Assembly: GCA_963779645.1 (NCBI GenBank)
Contig: CAVZYX010000005.1
Span: forward strand, 930,001 to 994,000
Source: CALMBW01 sp963779645
Lineage (GTDB): Bacteria; Actinomycetota; CADDZG01; WHSQ01
Length of the DNA stretch: 64,000 nt
Direction: 5' to 3'
A program made the translations under genes and the position numbers. Positions 7,946 through 15,996 of this stretch are shown piece by piece (the first letter of the stretch is position 1; each line of letters begins with the position of its first letter). The notes below the pieces were generated by a model. It had not been told where the DNA came from, did not search any database, and saw nothing but the letters and a program-made list of their open reading frames with translations.

Positions 7946-8895
7946 ACGAGGAGGGCGTCGGCGGCCATGGCTAGGAAGAGGATGGCCAGGTAGTAGATCG
8001 AGTACTTGAACAGCGCCCATGCGATGCGGGGTTGTGGCTTCCGATAGAGGCGCACCGCGTACCAGATGAAGATCGCATTGAGGACGAGCGCTGAGGAGAG
8101 GTACACCCAGCCGAGGTGCGCGACCGAGAAGAGCGCGAGGCACATCGCCAACAACATGAACGTGTAGAGAAGGATGTGCTTCGCGGTTTCTTCGCGGCCG
8201 TACACGACCGGCATCATCGGCACCCCCGCGGCGGCATATTCCTTTTCGTAGCGGAGCGAGAGCGCCCAGAAGTGCGGTGGGGTCCAGTAGAAGATGATCC
8301 CGAACATGGCTAGGGCCGGGAGATCGAGCCCCCCCGTCACGGCGGCCCAGCCAACGAGCGCTGGTACGGCTCCGGCGGCTCCGCCTATGACGATGTTCTG
8401 GGGCGTGTACCTCTTCATGCCGATCGTGTAGACGAAGACGTAGAAGAGGAGTGCGCCAAGACATAGCCACGCAGACAGCGGATTCACGAGGATCCAAGTG
8501 AATGCGAAAGCAAAGATCCCGAGGACGATCCCGAAGGTCAGGGCATTCTTAGGAGAGACGCTGTGCTGCGGAAGAGGACGCTTCTTCGTCCTGGTCATGA
8601 TCTCGTCGATATCTCGGTCGACGTAGCAGTTGATGGCGTTAGCCCCGCCAGCCGCCAACGTTCCGCCCACGAGGGTCGCGAGGATCAACCAACCGGAAGG
8701 GATCCCTCCTTCAGCCACCACCATCGGCGGAACCGTGGTGATCAGCAGAAGTTCGATGATGCGTGGCTTCGTTAGCGCAATGTAGGCAAGCAGACGTCGC
8801 GCTGGAGTTAGTGGACGAACCTCTGCCGGGGCGGCGTCGGCTATCTCCTCCAGCGCAACCGCGCCGGTGCTCTCAGAGATCAGAAGGCGTTTCAT
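7942..8895 (-). CDS. ctaB: Protoheme IX farnesyltransferase (heme O synthase)
   Basis: This 317-residue membrane protein has about nine helices and the UbiA-family prenyl-diphosphate motif NAINCYVDRDIDEIMTRTKKRPLP, with the second Asp-rich loop represented by YRKEYA-like and YGREET segments. CtaB adds farnesyl to heme b to make heme O. It is downstream of ctaA on the minus strand with a 12-base gap, so ctaA-ctaB form a heme A synthesis operon beside the caa3 genes. The N-terminal 30 residues before LLAYIALTKPRI are a family-typical variable region. Confidence 0.95.
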   Translation of the reverse strand: MKRLLISESTGAVALEEIADAAPAEVRPLTPARRLLAYIALTKPRIIELLLITTVPPMVVAEGGIPSGWLILATLVGGTLAAGGANAINCYVDRDIDEIMTRTKKRPLPQHSVSPKNALTFGIVLGIFAFAFTWILVNPLSAWLCLGALLFYVFVYTIGMKRYTPQNIVIGGAAGAVPALVGWAAVTGGLDLPALAMFGIIFYWTPPHFWALSLRYEKEYAAAGVPMMPVVYGREETAKHILLYTFMLLAMCLALFSVAHLGWVYLSSALVLNAIFIWYAVRLYRKPQPRIAWALFKYSIYYLAILFLAMAADALLV

Positions 8896-8907
8896 GATGT
8901 GGGCAGC

Positions 8908-9882
8908 CTACCTAGTGTGGGTGATCGCCGGTCGAGCTCGGACAGGGTTTTGGGCCCCCGAAACCCTGGTTCGGAACTTCGGTGACGTGATGAGGCCCAT
9001 CCCGACGAGGCATCCCCACATGGTTGCCCCGGCCAGCAGGTGCAACGTAACGACCGCCGGATTCAGGTCGAGCCAGACGTTGAAGGCTCCGATCAGAACC
9101 TCGATCCCGAAGAGGAGCAGCACGAACGACGCCACCTTGGCGGCGCTTGGATTCTGCCCCTTCTCCTTGATGATCCGCAGCATCGCGATGATGACGAAGG
9201 CCCCCACGACCGCAGCCACACCCCGGTGAAAGAAGTGAACCGCTTTCTCTTCGACCGCTAGGTCGGGGATCAACTTCCCGTCCATCAGAGGCCAATCGTT
9301 GAATGCGCGGCCCCCCCCTTCAACCCCCGACAGGTAAGAGCCAACGGCCATCAGGAACAGGACGCCTCCCGCGGACCAGCGAGCCATCTTCGAGATCTCT
9401 TGGGCAGGAGGCTCCTCGAAGGTCGGAGAGTCCGGCGTCGCCAGAGCAACGATGTAGATGAGAAGAGCAAGGAGCGAAACGGCGGTGACCATGTGGAGCA
9501 CCACCGACTCCGCATCCAGATCGAGCTTCACGACCACGGCTCCAAGGCCGGCCTGGAACAGGACCAGCATCAGTGCAGCGAAGCAAGGCGTGAACAGGTT
9601 CGGGTGCTCGCTACGTCGCCGGAAAGCGCTGACCGTCAGTCCGGCGATCAGGAGAACGACGATCCCAGCAACTACGCGGTGGCTGAACTCGATCATGACG
9701 TGATGGTTCGTGAAATCGGGGATCGCGCTCCCGTTGCACCCCGGCCAATGGTCGGCGCACCCAAGGCCTGAATCGGTCGAGCGCACGACTGCGCCGAGCG
9801 TGATCAATGCGAGGGTTGCGGCCGTCGAGATGGTCGCCAGCTTGCGGAAGGCCATTTCGTTTAGGGATGGCATCGGTCGCAC
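8908..9882 (-). CDS. ctaA: Heme A synthase
   Basis: This 324-residue, eight-helix protein shows the CtaA signatures GAVVRSTDSGLGCADHWPGC (with the paired cysteines of the first extracellular loop), IEFSHRVVAG and VHFFHRGVAAVVG, which supply the His ligands of the two heme sites. It oxidises the heme O methyl group to heme A for the caa3 oxidase. Start at 9882 is the longest option; an internal Met at residue 10 is also possible. It is divergent from the thioredoxin-like lipoprotein gene. Confidence 0.95.
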   Translation of the reverse strand: MRPMPSLNEMAFRKLATISTAATLALITLGAVVRSTDSGLGCADHWPGCNGSAIPDFTNHHVMIEFSHRVVAGIVVLLIAGLTVSAFRRRSEHPNLFTPCFAALMLVLFQAGLGAVVVKLDLDAESVVLHMVTAVSLLALLIYIVALATPDSPTFEEPPAQEISKMARWSAGGVLFLMAVGSYLSGVEGGGRAFNDWPLMDGKLIPDLAVEEKAVHFFHRGVAAVVGAFVIIAMLRIIKEKGQNPSAAKVASFVLLLFGIEVLIGAFNVWLDLNPAVVTLHLLAGATMWGCLVGMGLITSPKFRTRVSGAQNPVRARPAITHTR

Positions 9883-9928
9883 ATGCTAACCGCGCGCCAT
9901 AGGACTGGTGCGCCCTTAGTCTGGGTTG

Positions 9929-10828
9929 ATGCGCTCAAGGATGTTCACGGCAGCTCTCGCACTGACACTGTCACTCGCTGCCTGCGGCGGCGATGGTGAC
10001 GATGCCGATCCTCAGACGCCCCCGACCGGGTCGGCCGACTCTTTCTCCACCCCGTTCACGGACACGGAGGCTTACCCCGTTTTCGTTTCCTCCGAGATCA
10101 CCGTGGGGGAGAACCGTTTCCTCATAGGTCTCTTGGACGGCAACGACGCTCCACTGGGGTCGCCGACGATCAGCGTAGACATCTCGTTCTTCGACCTCGA
10201 TGAGTCCGCCTCCGAACCCGCGTTCTCCGAAACTTCCGAGTTCGTCTGGATCGTTGAGGAGCAAGGGAGAGGCTTGTACGTGTCGCATCCCGAGTTCGAC
10301 AAAGCGGGTCGCTGGGGGGCCGAGGTGACCATCTCCGGTGACGGGCTCGAAGAGACCTTGCGCGGTGGATTCGAAGTCGCAGAAACAGGAACCACTCCGG
10401 CGATCGGCGATCGCGTTCCCGCTTCCGACACCCCAACAGCGGACGAGGTCGACAGCCTGAAAGAGATCTCAACCGACCATGATCCAGATCCAAGCTTCTA
10501 TGAGGTTTCGATCGCGCAAGCTCTGAAACGCGGCGAGCCGTTCGTGGCGGTCTTCGCAACGCCGAAATTCTGTACCTCGGCGGTATGCGGACCGACCCTC
10601 GATGACGTCAAGCTGGTGAGCAAAGACTTCCCCGGGATCACGTTCATCCACTCCGAGATCTATGAGGAGAACGATCCAGCGAAGCCGCCGGTCCAGCCAG
10701 TCATCGACTGGGGGCTTCCGAGCGAACCATGGGTTTTCGTGGTCGATTCGGATGGACGTCTCGTCGCGAAGTTCGAAGGCTCGGCTCCAGCCGTAGAACT
10801 GGCACCAGTGCTCGAGAACCTCAGGTGA
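9929..10828 (+). CDS. Lipoprotein with C-terminal thioredoxin-like domain
   Basis: This 299-residue protein begins with a signal peptide and lipobox LSLAAC-GG. An N-terminal beta-rich domain (about residues 40-150, FLIGLLDGNDAPLGSP) is followed by a thioredoxin-like domain with an unusual C-x4-C pair in FATPKFCTSAVCGPT and a Trx-type end (WVFVVDSDGRLVAKFEGS). Similar actinobacterial lipoproteins are recognised only as thioredoxin-fold proteins. The position beside oxidase assembly genes suggests a redox or copper-delivery role analogous to Sco proteins, which is inference. The ATG at 9929 is preferred to the TTG one codon earlier. Confidence 0.75.
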   Translation: MRSRMFTAALALTLSLAACGGDGDDADPQTPPTGSADSFSTPFTDTEAYPVFVSSEITVGENRFLIGLLDGNDAPLGSPTISVDISFFDLDESASEPAFSETSEFVWIVEEQGRGLYVSHPEFDKAGRWGAEVTISGDGLEETLRGGFEVAETGTTPAIGDRVPASDTPTADEVDSLKEISTDHDPDPSFYEVSIAQALKRGEPFVAVFATPKFCTSAVCGPTLDDVKLVSKDFPGITFIHSEIYEENDPAKPPVQPVIDWGLPSEPWVFVVDSDGRLVAKFEGSAPAVELAPVLENLR

Positions 10829-10829
10829 T

Positions 10830-11147
10830 CTAGACGTCCTCGATCGTGAGGGCTACGAGGTCATCATCACGAAGCTCCAGGTCGATGCGTACGGGCGCCG
10901 CCAGTCTCAGGTGCTCGGAAAGATGCGCCAAGGGGAACCCATAGTCGTGGTCGGGGTCCACAACGATCTCGTAAGTGGTGTCGCCTACCTTCAGTTCGAG
11001 ACCGCGGACATCCCCGAAAGATTCAGTATCCAGAGAAACGATCACGCCTGTGAGTTGTTCGGGGGCCGCGTCCGGCCCTTCGGTATCCGAGCCGCAACCC
11101 GCGATCAGGATCGAGGCTACGAATAGCCATAAAGTCGCTTTGCGCAT
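10830..11147 (-). CDS. Small putative lipoprotein, unknown function
   Basis: This 105-residue protein has a signal peptide ending ILIAGCG, an acidic linker, and a compact domain (LTGVIVSLDTESFGDVRGLELKVGDTTYEIVVD) that reads like a small beta-barrel. No family was recognised with certainty. It converges on the thioredoxin-like lipoprotein gene with one base between the stop codons, and is divergent from the polyprenyl synthase gene with 17 bases between the starts. Confidence 0.7.
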   Translation of the reverse strand: MRKATLWLFVASILIAGCGSDTEGPDAAPEQLTGVIVSLDTESFGDVRGLELKVGDTTYEIVVDPDHDYGFPLAHLSEHLRLAAPVRIDLELRDDDLVALTIEDV

Positions 11148-11164
11148 CGGCTTAGGGTACCGGG

Positions 11165-12178
11165 ATGGATAGTTTCGAACCCTCCGTCGACGGCCTCACT
11201 AGATCGATAGACGATGAGTTGCGACGATTCCTCGAGTCGAAGAGCCGCACGTTACCCGAGGCAACTCCGATGGTTGACGAGATCGGCAGATTGGTTGCCG
11301 CCGGAGGCAAGCGGTTGCGACCGCAGTTCTGCTACTGGGGTTTTCGTGCCTCGGGCGGCTCACACAGCGCGTCGATAGTTGCTGCATCAGCCGCTCTGGA
11401 GCTCCTTCACACGTTCGCGATCGTGCACGACGACATCATGGACCGATCCGCAGAGCGCCGAGGGTTACCAACAACCTTCGCTCTGCTCGGAACGGACATC
11501 GCGCTTCTCGTCGGGGATCTGGCCTTGGTACTGGCCGATGCGGCTTTGATGGAGTCGGGGTTCGATGCCGAGAGCCTGAGTCGCGCATGGGACCCCTACT
11601 CCCGGATGAGACAGCAGGTCATCGCGGGGCAGTACCTAGATTTGGTTGCGTCGGTAGGTGAAGAGATGGCGCTGCAGGACGCAAGGAAGATCGCGGTGCT
11701 CAAGTCCGGTCGCTACTCGATCGAGGAGCCCTTGGTCATCGGCGCGGCCCTCATGGGCGCTTCGGAAGCAACGATCGGGCGGCTGCACGCTTTCGGTGCT
11801 CCACTCGGTGAGGCTTTTCAGCTTCGAGATGACCTTCTTGGCACCTTCGGAGACCCCGAGCGGATCGGCAAGCCGGTGGACTCGGATATCCGTGAAGGCA
11901 AGAGGCACGTTCTCTACGCGTACGCCTTAGAGGGTTTAGAGGGTGAGGACCGGTCGGCATTCATCGCGGCCTGGGGGAAAGGGGACACTCTCAGCGATCC
12001 CCAAGTTGAAACGCTGCGTGATGCCTTGGTGAGATCGGGTGCTCGGACGAAGACCGAGGAGCTGTTAGATCAGCTGACGAGACGAGCTTTGGGAGCTCTC
12101 GAGGCCGCGCAGGTCGACCCCGAGTCTCACGCCGCGCTTACCGATCTTGCGCATCGAGCCACCGATAGGGCCCTCTGA
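11165..12178 (+). CDS. Polyprenyl diphosphate synthase (trans, menaquinone side chain type)
   Basis: This 337-residue protein has both aspartate-rich motifs of trans-isoprenyl diphosphate synthases: DDIMD (in AIVHDDIMDRSAERRG) and LRDDLLG, plus GGKRLRP near the N-terminus. It condenses isopentenyl diphosphate with allylic diphosphates. Proximity to the geranylgeranyl-reductase-like gene and nuo operons points to menaquinone side chain synthesis, as in other actinobacteria with a polyprenyl synthase next to nuo. Exact chain length cannot be read from the sequence. Confidence 0.9.
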   Translation: MDSFEPSVDGLTRSIDDELRRFLESKSRTLPEATPMVDEIGRLVAAGGKRLRPQFCYWGFRASGGSHSASIVAASAALELLHTFAIVHDDIMDRSAERRGLPTTFALLGTDIALLVGDLALVLADAALMESGFDAESLSRAWDPYSRMRQQVIAGQYLDLVASVGEEMALQDARKIAVLKSGRYSIEEPLVIGAALMGASEATIGRLHAFGAPLGEAFQLRDDLLGTFGDPERIGKPVDSDIREGKRHVLYAYALEGLEGEDRSAFIAAWGKGDTLSDPQVETLRDALVRSGARTKTEELLDQLTRRALGALEAAQVDPESHAALTDLAHRATDRAL

Positions 12179-12230
12179 GTTACATTACGCAGCGTCGCTC
12201 AGCCATCGACCGTGGATTCCGGGAGAAGCA

Positions 12231-12341
12231 GTGGACCCAGAACAGCTTTACCAAGAGGTTCTCCAAGAGGAACAAGCCAAGGGGAGCGCCGGCCCTGTCG
12301 CAGAGGGCCGTGCCAAAGCCGCTCGTCGAGCGCGCCATCGA
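12231..12341 (+). other. Frameshifted N-terminal module of the second cupredoxin
   Basis: A GTG at 12231 preceded by GGGAGAA (about five bases spacing) opens a frame reading DPEQLYQEVLQEEQAKGSAG, VAEGRAKAARRA. This closely matches two segments in the NuoI tail at 35016-35120 and 35433-35547. The frame is one base out of register with the downstream cupredoxin frame, which becomes sensible from about VERAIEGSPHPKEPKWWPG. One extra base or two missing bases near 12320-12325 would join them. I infer that the natural protein starts at 12231. Confidence 0.65.
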
Positions 12342-13182
12342 GGGATCACCTCACCCGAAGGAACCGAAGTGGTGGCCGGGTTCTCAGCCGCGTTTCGAAG
12401 GTGGCGAGGCGGGAGCTCCAGTAGCCGCCGCTGAAGAAGTCGTAGAAGAGGCGGTCGTCGAGGAAGCTCCCGCGGTCGAGGCGGCTCCGGAACCCGTCGT
12501 CGCCGAGCCGGTAGCCGCTCCGGAACCAACACCGGCTCCCACGCCCGCGGAAGCCGCGCCCGCCGCAGCCGCCCCTGCCGCAGCCGTGGCAACCGCTCCA
12601 CCTTCGGGCGTTACCCATGGAACGCCCTCCGGCAACCGCATGCGTCCGGAAGACGGGGTGGCGACCCAAGCTCAGTTGAGCGGTCAGCAGGCCATGTACG
12701 AGAGACGCAAGCTGATCGATGAACTCGTGTCGAGTGGCGTTCCCACGATAGCGGCTCAAGATGCAATGAAGCCACGGGCACCCTTCCTTGCGATCCTCTA
12801 CGTAATCATCCCTATCCTGGCCGTCTTCATCTTGCTCGCGCAGGAAGACGTCGGAGGCGGAGAAGCCGCCCCGGCCCCCGAAGGCGAAGGTGGCGGGATC
12901 CATCTCGTTGCAGAGAACGTCGCCTTCGATCACACGGAACTCGTCGTCACAGCCGGCGAGGAGGCTGCGATCGAATTCGAGAACCCCGACTCGGTGGAGC
13001 ACAACCTGGCCGTCTATCCCGATGCGGATTCGGGTATCGCGAAAACCGATGCGATCTTCCAGGGAGAGATCATCCCGGCCGGTGGATCTACCACCTACAA
13101 CGTCACGGCGGTAGACGCCGGCGAGTATTACTTCCAGTGCGACGTTCATCCCAATATGAACGGGTCCTACGTAGCCGAGTAG
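12310..13182 (+). CDS. Membrane-anchored cupredoxin with Ala/Pro/Glu-rich N-terminal region
   Basis: The intact frame gives 290 residues. A WWPGSQPRFEGG segment leads into a low-complexity Ala/Pro/Glu/Val region (residues 35-105), a charged helix, one membrane helix (about 158-178, FLAILYVIIPILAVFILLA) and a plastocyanin-like domain. The copper ligands mirror those of the cupredoxin at 6620-7264: His in SVEHNLAVYPD and the C-D-V-H-P-N-M cluster. The true N-terminus is probably at 12231 in another frame (see that entry), so GTG 12310 may not be the real start. It may shuttle electrons within the respiratory chain, but no partner is proven. Confidence 0.8.
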   Translation: MPKPLVERAIEGSPHPKEPKWWPGSQPRFEGGEAGAPVAAAEEVVEEAVVEEAPAVEAAPEPVVAEPVAAPEPTPAPTPAEAAPAAAAPAAAVATAPPSGVTHGTPSGNRMRPEDGVATQAQLSGQQAMYERRKLIDELVSSGVPTIAAQDAMKPRAPFLAILYVIIPILAVFILLAQEDVGGGEAAPAPEGEGGGIHLVAENVAFDHTELVVTAGEEAAIEFENPDSVEHNLAVYPDADSGIAKTDAIFQGEIIPAGGSTTYNVTAVDAGEYYFQCDVHPNMNGSYVAE

Positions 13183-13273
13183 CGGCGAAGCCGCTCACTT
13201 AGCGAGGAGGAACGGCCCTACCGAGGGCACTGGATGAGGATGAGCGCAGCGGGTGCCCGAGGAGGGCCGTTCC
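13181..13273. terminator. Tandem stem-loops after cupredoxin gene
   Basis: A short hairpin AGCGGC-GAA-GCCGCT (13181-13195) starts on the stop codon. It is followed by a long stem with GGAACGGCCCT (13209-13219) pairing with AGGGCCGTTCC (13263-13273) and an inner GGGCAC/GTGCCC pair around a 22-base loop. There is no T-run, so this is not a classical intrinsic terminator; it may stop or stabilise the upstream transcript, or insulate it from the nuo promoter. Confidence 0.5.
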
Positions 13274-13301
13274 ATCCGAGCGCGATAGACTGCGTTGTAG
13301 T

Positions 13302-13319
13302 TCGTGAAACTTTTCACAA
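13302..13319. promoter_or_regulatory. Candidate Rex operator upstream of the nuo operon
   Basis: The sequence TCGTGAAACTTTTCACAA matches the Rex operator TTGTGAAnnnnTTCACAA at 13 of the 14 specified positions, with the two half-sites and four-base spacer intact. Rex is the actinobacterial NADH/NAD+-sensing repressor, known to control nuo, cyd and other respiratory genes in Streptomyces. The site is 56 bases before the start of the first gene of the complex I operon, a good position for repression. The rex gene itself is not in the window. Confidence 0.65.
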
Positions 13320-13374
13320 AGTCTCATTCCGGCCCGCTTATGCGAGCCCCAGTAGTGGCTAGGAGGTTGCCCCA

Positions 13375-14607
13375 GTGCCGACGGAGGTTGATGTCGCCGT
13401 CGTTGGAGGAGGTCCTTCCGGAGCGGCGGCCGCCCACTATCTGGCGACTAAGGGTCACAACGTTCTCGTAGTCGAAGGCAAGGAGTTCCCGCGCGAGAAA
13501 ACCTGTGGTGATGGACTCACCCCCCGGGCCGTGAAGCAGCTCCAGCTGATGGGACTCGGCGATGAGATCTCTCGGTGGACGACTGTCACTGGACTGAGGA
13601 TCCACGGAACCTCGACCTCGATGGACCTTCCTTTCCCAGAGCTGCACGACTGGCCGAGCTACGGATTGGTGAAGCCACGCAAGGATCTCGATTCGATCGT
13701 TCTCTCTCATGCCGAAGAAGCAGGAGCGAAAGTCCTCTTCCACACGAAAGCGATCGAACCAGTTTTCGACCGCGGGGTCTGTACGGGGTTGATCGCCAAA
13801 CGGGATGGCGAGACGGAAGAGATCCAAGCGCGCTTCGTCGTGTGCGCGGAGGGATCCGCAACGAAGTTCGCTCGGTCTTTAGGCAGGGAGAGGAACGAGT
13901 CTTATCCGATGGGGTTCGCGATCCGTCAGTACTTCACGTCTCCTATGGCTTCGTCGGGCTGGTTCGAGGCATTCCTCAACGTTCGGTCCCTTGACGACGC
14001 GATCCCCGCTTATGGCTGGGTGTTCCCCGTCGGCGATGGAACTGTGAACGCAGGTGTTGGCCTCCTCTCCACGTACGGCAAGTGGCGGGACGTGAATCTG
14101 CACAAACTGCAACACGACTTCATAGCTTCACTCCCGAAGGACTGGGAGATCAATGAGCACACGGTCTGTAGCAAACCGAGAGCCGGACGGTTGTTCATGG
14201 GGGGAAGCGTTTACCCAGCTCAAGGCCCCGGGTTCTTGATGACGGGAGATGCGGCCGGATACATCAACCCCTGCAACGGTGAAGGCATCGCCTACGCGTA
14301 CGAGACCGGGAGGATCGCCGCCAGGCACATGGACGATGCATTGCGGGATGGTTCCTCGCCTATCCTCTCGGCGTATTCAGCCGAGCTCGAGGACACCTAC
14401 GGGGCGTACTACAGGCTTGGTCGTCGATTCGTGAAAGTGATCGGTCATCCGATCCTGATGGAGAAGTTGGTGTCGCTCGGGATGCGCAGTCGGAAGGTGA
14501 TGAACTTCACGATGACTTTGCTGGCCAACCTCGAGGATTCGAAGGCTCGGACCTACGATCAGATCGCAGTCAAATTCCTGCGGAAGCTGGCGGAGATCAA
14601 GCCATGA
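13375..14607 (+). CDS. Geranylgeranyl reductase family FAD-dependent oxidoreductase (MenJ-like)
   Basis: This 410-residue flavoprotein has the N-terminal dinucleotide-binding motif VVGGGPSGAAAAHYLA, the family motif KTCGDGLTPRA and the second FAD contact GDAAGYINPCNGEGI. The family saturates isoprenoid double bonds; the mycobacterial homologue MenJ reduces a menaquinone side chain double bond. It begins at GTG 13375 with AGGAGG eight bases upstream and overlaps nuoA by four bases, so it is the first gene of the complex I operon behind the candidate Rex site. That linkage supports a menaquinone role. Confidence 0.88.
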   Translation: MPTEVDVAVVGGGPSGAAAAHYLATKGHNVLVVEGKEFPREKTCGDGLTPRAVKQLQLMGLGDEISRWTTVTGLRIHGTSTSMDLPFPELHDWPSYGLVKPRKDLDSIVLSHAEEAGAKVLFHTKAIEPVFDRGVCTGLIAKRDGETEEIQARFVVCAEGSATKFARSLGRERNESYPMGFAIRQYFTSPMASSGWFEAFLNVRSLDDAIPAYGWVFPVGDGTVNAGVGLLSTYGKWRDVNLHKLQHDFIASLPKDWEINEHTVCSKPRAGRLFMGGSVYPAQGPGFLMTGDAAGYINPCNGEGIAYAYETGRIAARHMDDALRDGSSPILSAYSAELEDTYGAYYRLGRRFVKVIGHPILMEKLVSLGMRSRKVMNFTMTLLANLEDSKARTYDQIAVKFLRKLAEIKP

Positions 14608-14978
14608 CGTTGCCCGCTTACCTTCCGATCCTTTTCCTACTGATCCTCTCGACGCTTTTCGCAGCAGGGTCGGTTTTCGTGGCTTCGAAGCTTTCACCGC
14701 GGAAGTGGACGGCGGCAAAGATCGCTCCATACGAGTGCGGGATCACCTTGCCCCCGGAGGAAGTCGACCTCGGCGGCGAGCGTTTCCCAGTCAAGTTCTA
14801 TCTGATCGCGATGCTGTTCATCGTCTTCGACATCGAGACCGCGTTCATGTACCCCTGGGCGGTTGCATACGACGAACTCAAGATCTTCGGCCTCATCGAG
14901 ATGGGCGTGTTCATCGGGATCCTCTTCGCTGCGTATGTCTATGTGTGGAAACGAGGGGGCCTGGAATGGGCGGAGTAA
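14604..14978 (+). CDS. nuoA: NADH-quinone oxidoreductase subunit A
   Basis: This 124-residue, three-helix protein has the conserved loop YECGITLPPEE (with the switchable Cys region) and FDIETAFMYPWAV. NuoA helps form the quinone-site region of the membrane arm. It overlaps the upstream flavoprotein gene by ATGA and the nuoB start by 13 bases. Confidence 0.96.
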   Translation: MTLPAYLPILFLLILSTLFAAGSVFVASKLSPRKWTAAKIAPYECGITLPPEEVDLGGERFPVKFYLIAMLFIVFDIETAFMYPWAVAYDELKIFGLIEMGVFIGILFAAYVYVWKRGGLEWAE

Positions 14979-15496
14979 GCGACACCATCGGAGCGAATTT
15001 CGTAACGGCTCAGCTCGACAAGCTCGTTAACTGGGCTCGTAAGTCCTCACTGTGGCCGATGACGTTCGGCCTCGCATGCTGCGCTATCGAGATGATGGCG
15101 ACGACGATGCCCCGCCATGACCTTGCCCGCTTCGGGATGGAAGCCTTCCGTGCTTCTCCCCGGCAGGCGGACCTCATGATCGTGGCCGGACGCGTGTCAC
15201 AGAAGATGGCTCCGATCCTTCGTCAGGTCTACGACCAGATGACAGAGCCCAAGTGGGTCATCTCGATGGGTGCATGCGCATCGACATCTGGCGTGTTCAA
15301 CAACTACACGCTCGTTCAGGGCGTGGATCAGATCGTCCCTGTTGATGTGTACGTGCCTGGATGCCCGCCGCGGCCCGAGATGCTGATCGACGGGATCATG
15401 CTTCTCCACGATCGCATCCAGCGTGGTGAGTACTTCGCGGGACGCAGCAACGACAGTTTGTGGACACCGTCCGAGTTCAGCGAAACGCCAGCATGA
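14966..15496 (+). CDS. nuoB: NADH-quinone oxidoreductase subunit B
   Basis: The 176-residue protein has all ligands for cluster N2: the adjacent pair in FGLACCAIEMM, the Cys in SMGACAS and the Cys in PGCPPRPE. N2 passes electrons to menaquinone. The ATG at 14966 lies inside the end of nuoA; the open frame farther upstream is a shadow of nuoA. Confidence 0.97.
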   Translation: MGGVSDTIGANFVTAQLDKLVNWARKSSLWPMTFGLACCAIEMMATTMPRHDLARFGMEAFRASPRQADLMIVAGRVSQKMAPILRQVYDQMTEPKWVISMGACASTSGVFNNYTLVQGVDQIVPVDVYVPGCPPRPEMLIDGIMLLHDRIQRGEYFAGRSNDSLWTPSEFSETPA

Positions 15497-15996
15497 GCAC
15501 GGTCGAGATCAGGTCGGAAGAGTGGTCTGAGCGCGCTCGCGCACTTAAGGCCGAGGGCTGGTGGTTAGCCGACCTCTGCGGGCTCGACCGTATGCATCTT
15601 GGGTTCGAGGACCGCTTCGGCGTTGTGGCTCAGTTCCTCAATCGAAAGCTCAAGGAACGTATGACGGTTCATATCGCTGCGGCGGGAGAGCCACCCACCG
15701 TCCCCTCGGTTGTCGGATTGTGGTCGACGGCCGATTTCATGGAGCGAGAGGCCTTTGACCTCTTCGGGATCGTTTTCGAAGGCCACCCAAACCTGACTCG
15801 CATCCTTATGCCCGACGAATGGGAAGGGCATCCCTTGCGCAAGGATTACGGCGTCGGCAAGGTCCCGATCGACTTCATCGAGCAACCGTTCCTGCAGATC
15901 AAGGGGCCGGGCCAAGGCCCGAACACCGAGGACGCCCAACAGGAAGTCGACCAGTACGGCCAGTCCGTTCCGCCGGTCGGCGAGGACGAAGCATGA
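15493..15996 (+). CDS. nuoC: NADH-quinone oxidoreductase subunit C
   Basis: This 167-residue peripheral-arm subunit contains the 30-kDa family signatures ADFMEREAFDLFGIVFEGHP and RILMPDEWEGHPLRKDYG. It overlaps nuoB by ATGA and nuoD by ATGA. The last 25 residues (GPGQGPNTEDAQQEVDQYG) extend beyond the conserved core. Confidence 0.95.
   Translation: MSTVEIRSEEWSERARALKAEGWWLADLCGLDRMHLGFEDRFGVVAQFLNRKLKERMTVHIAAAGEPPTVPSVVGLWSTADFMEREAFDLFGIVFEGHPNLTRILMPDEWEGHPLRKDYGVGKVPIDFIEQPFLQIKGPGQGPNTEDAQQEVDQYGQSVPPVGEDEA

Noticed and set aside
12346..13149. Long open frame on the minus strand opposite the second cupredoxin
   Set aside because: Its Arg/Gly-rich product mirrors the Ala/Pro-rich cupredoxin linker, and the plus strand has clear copper-domain motifs.
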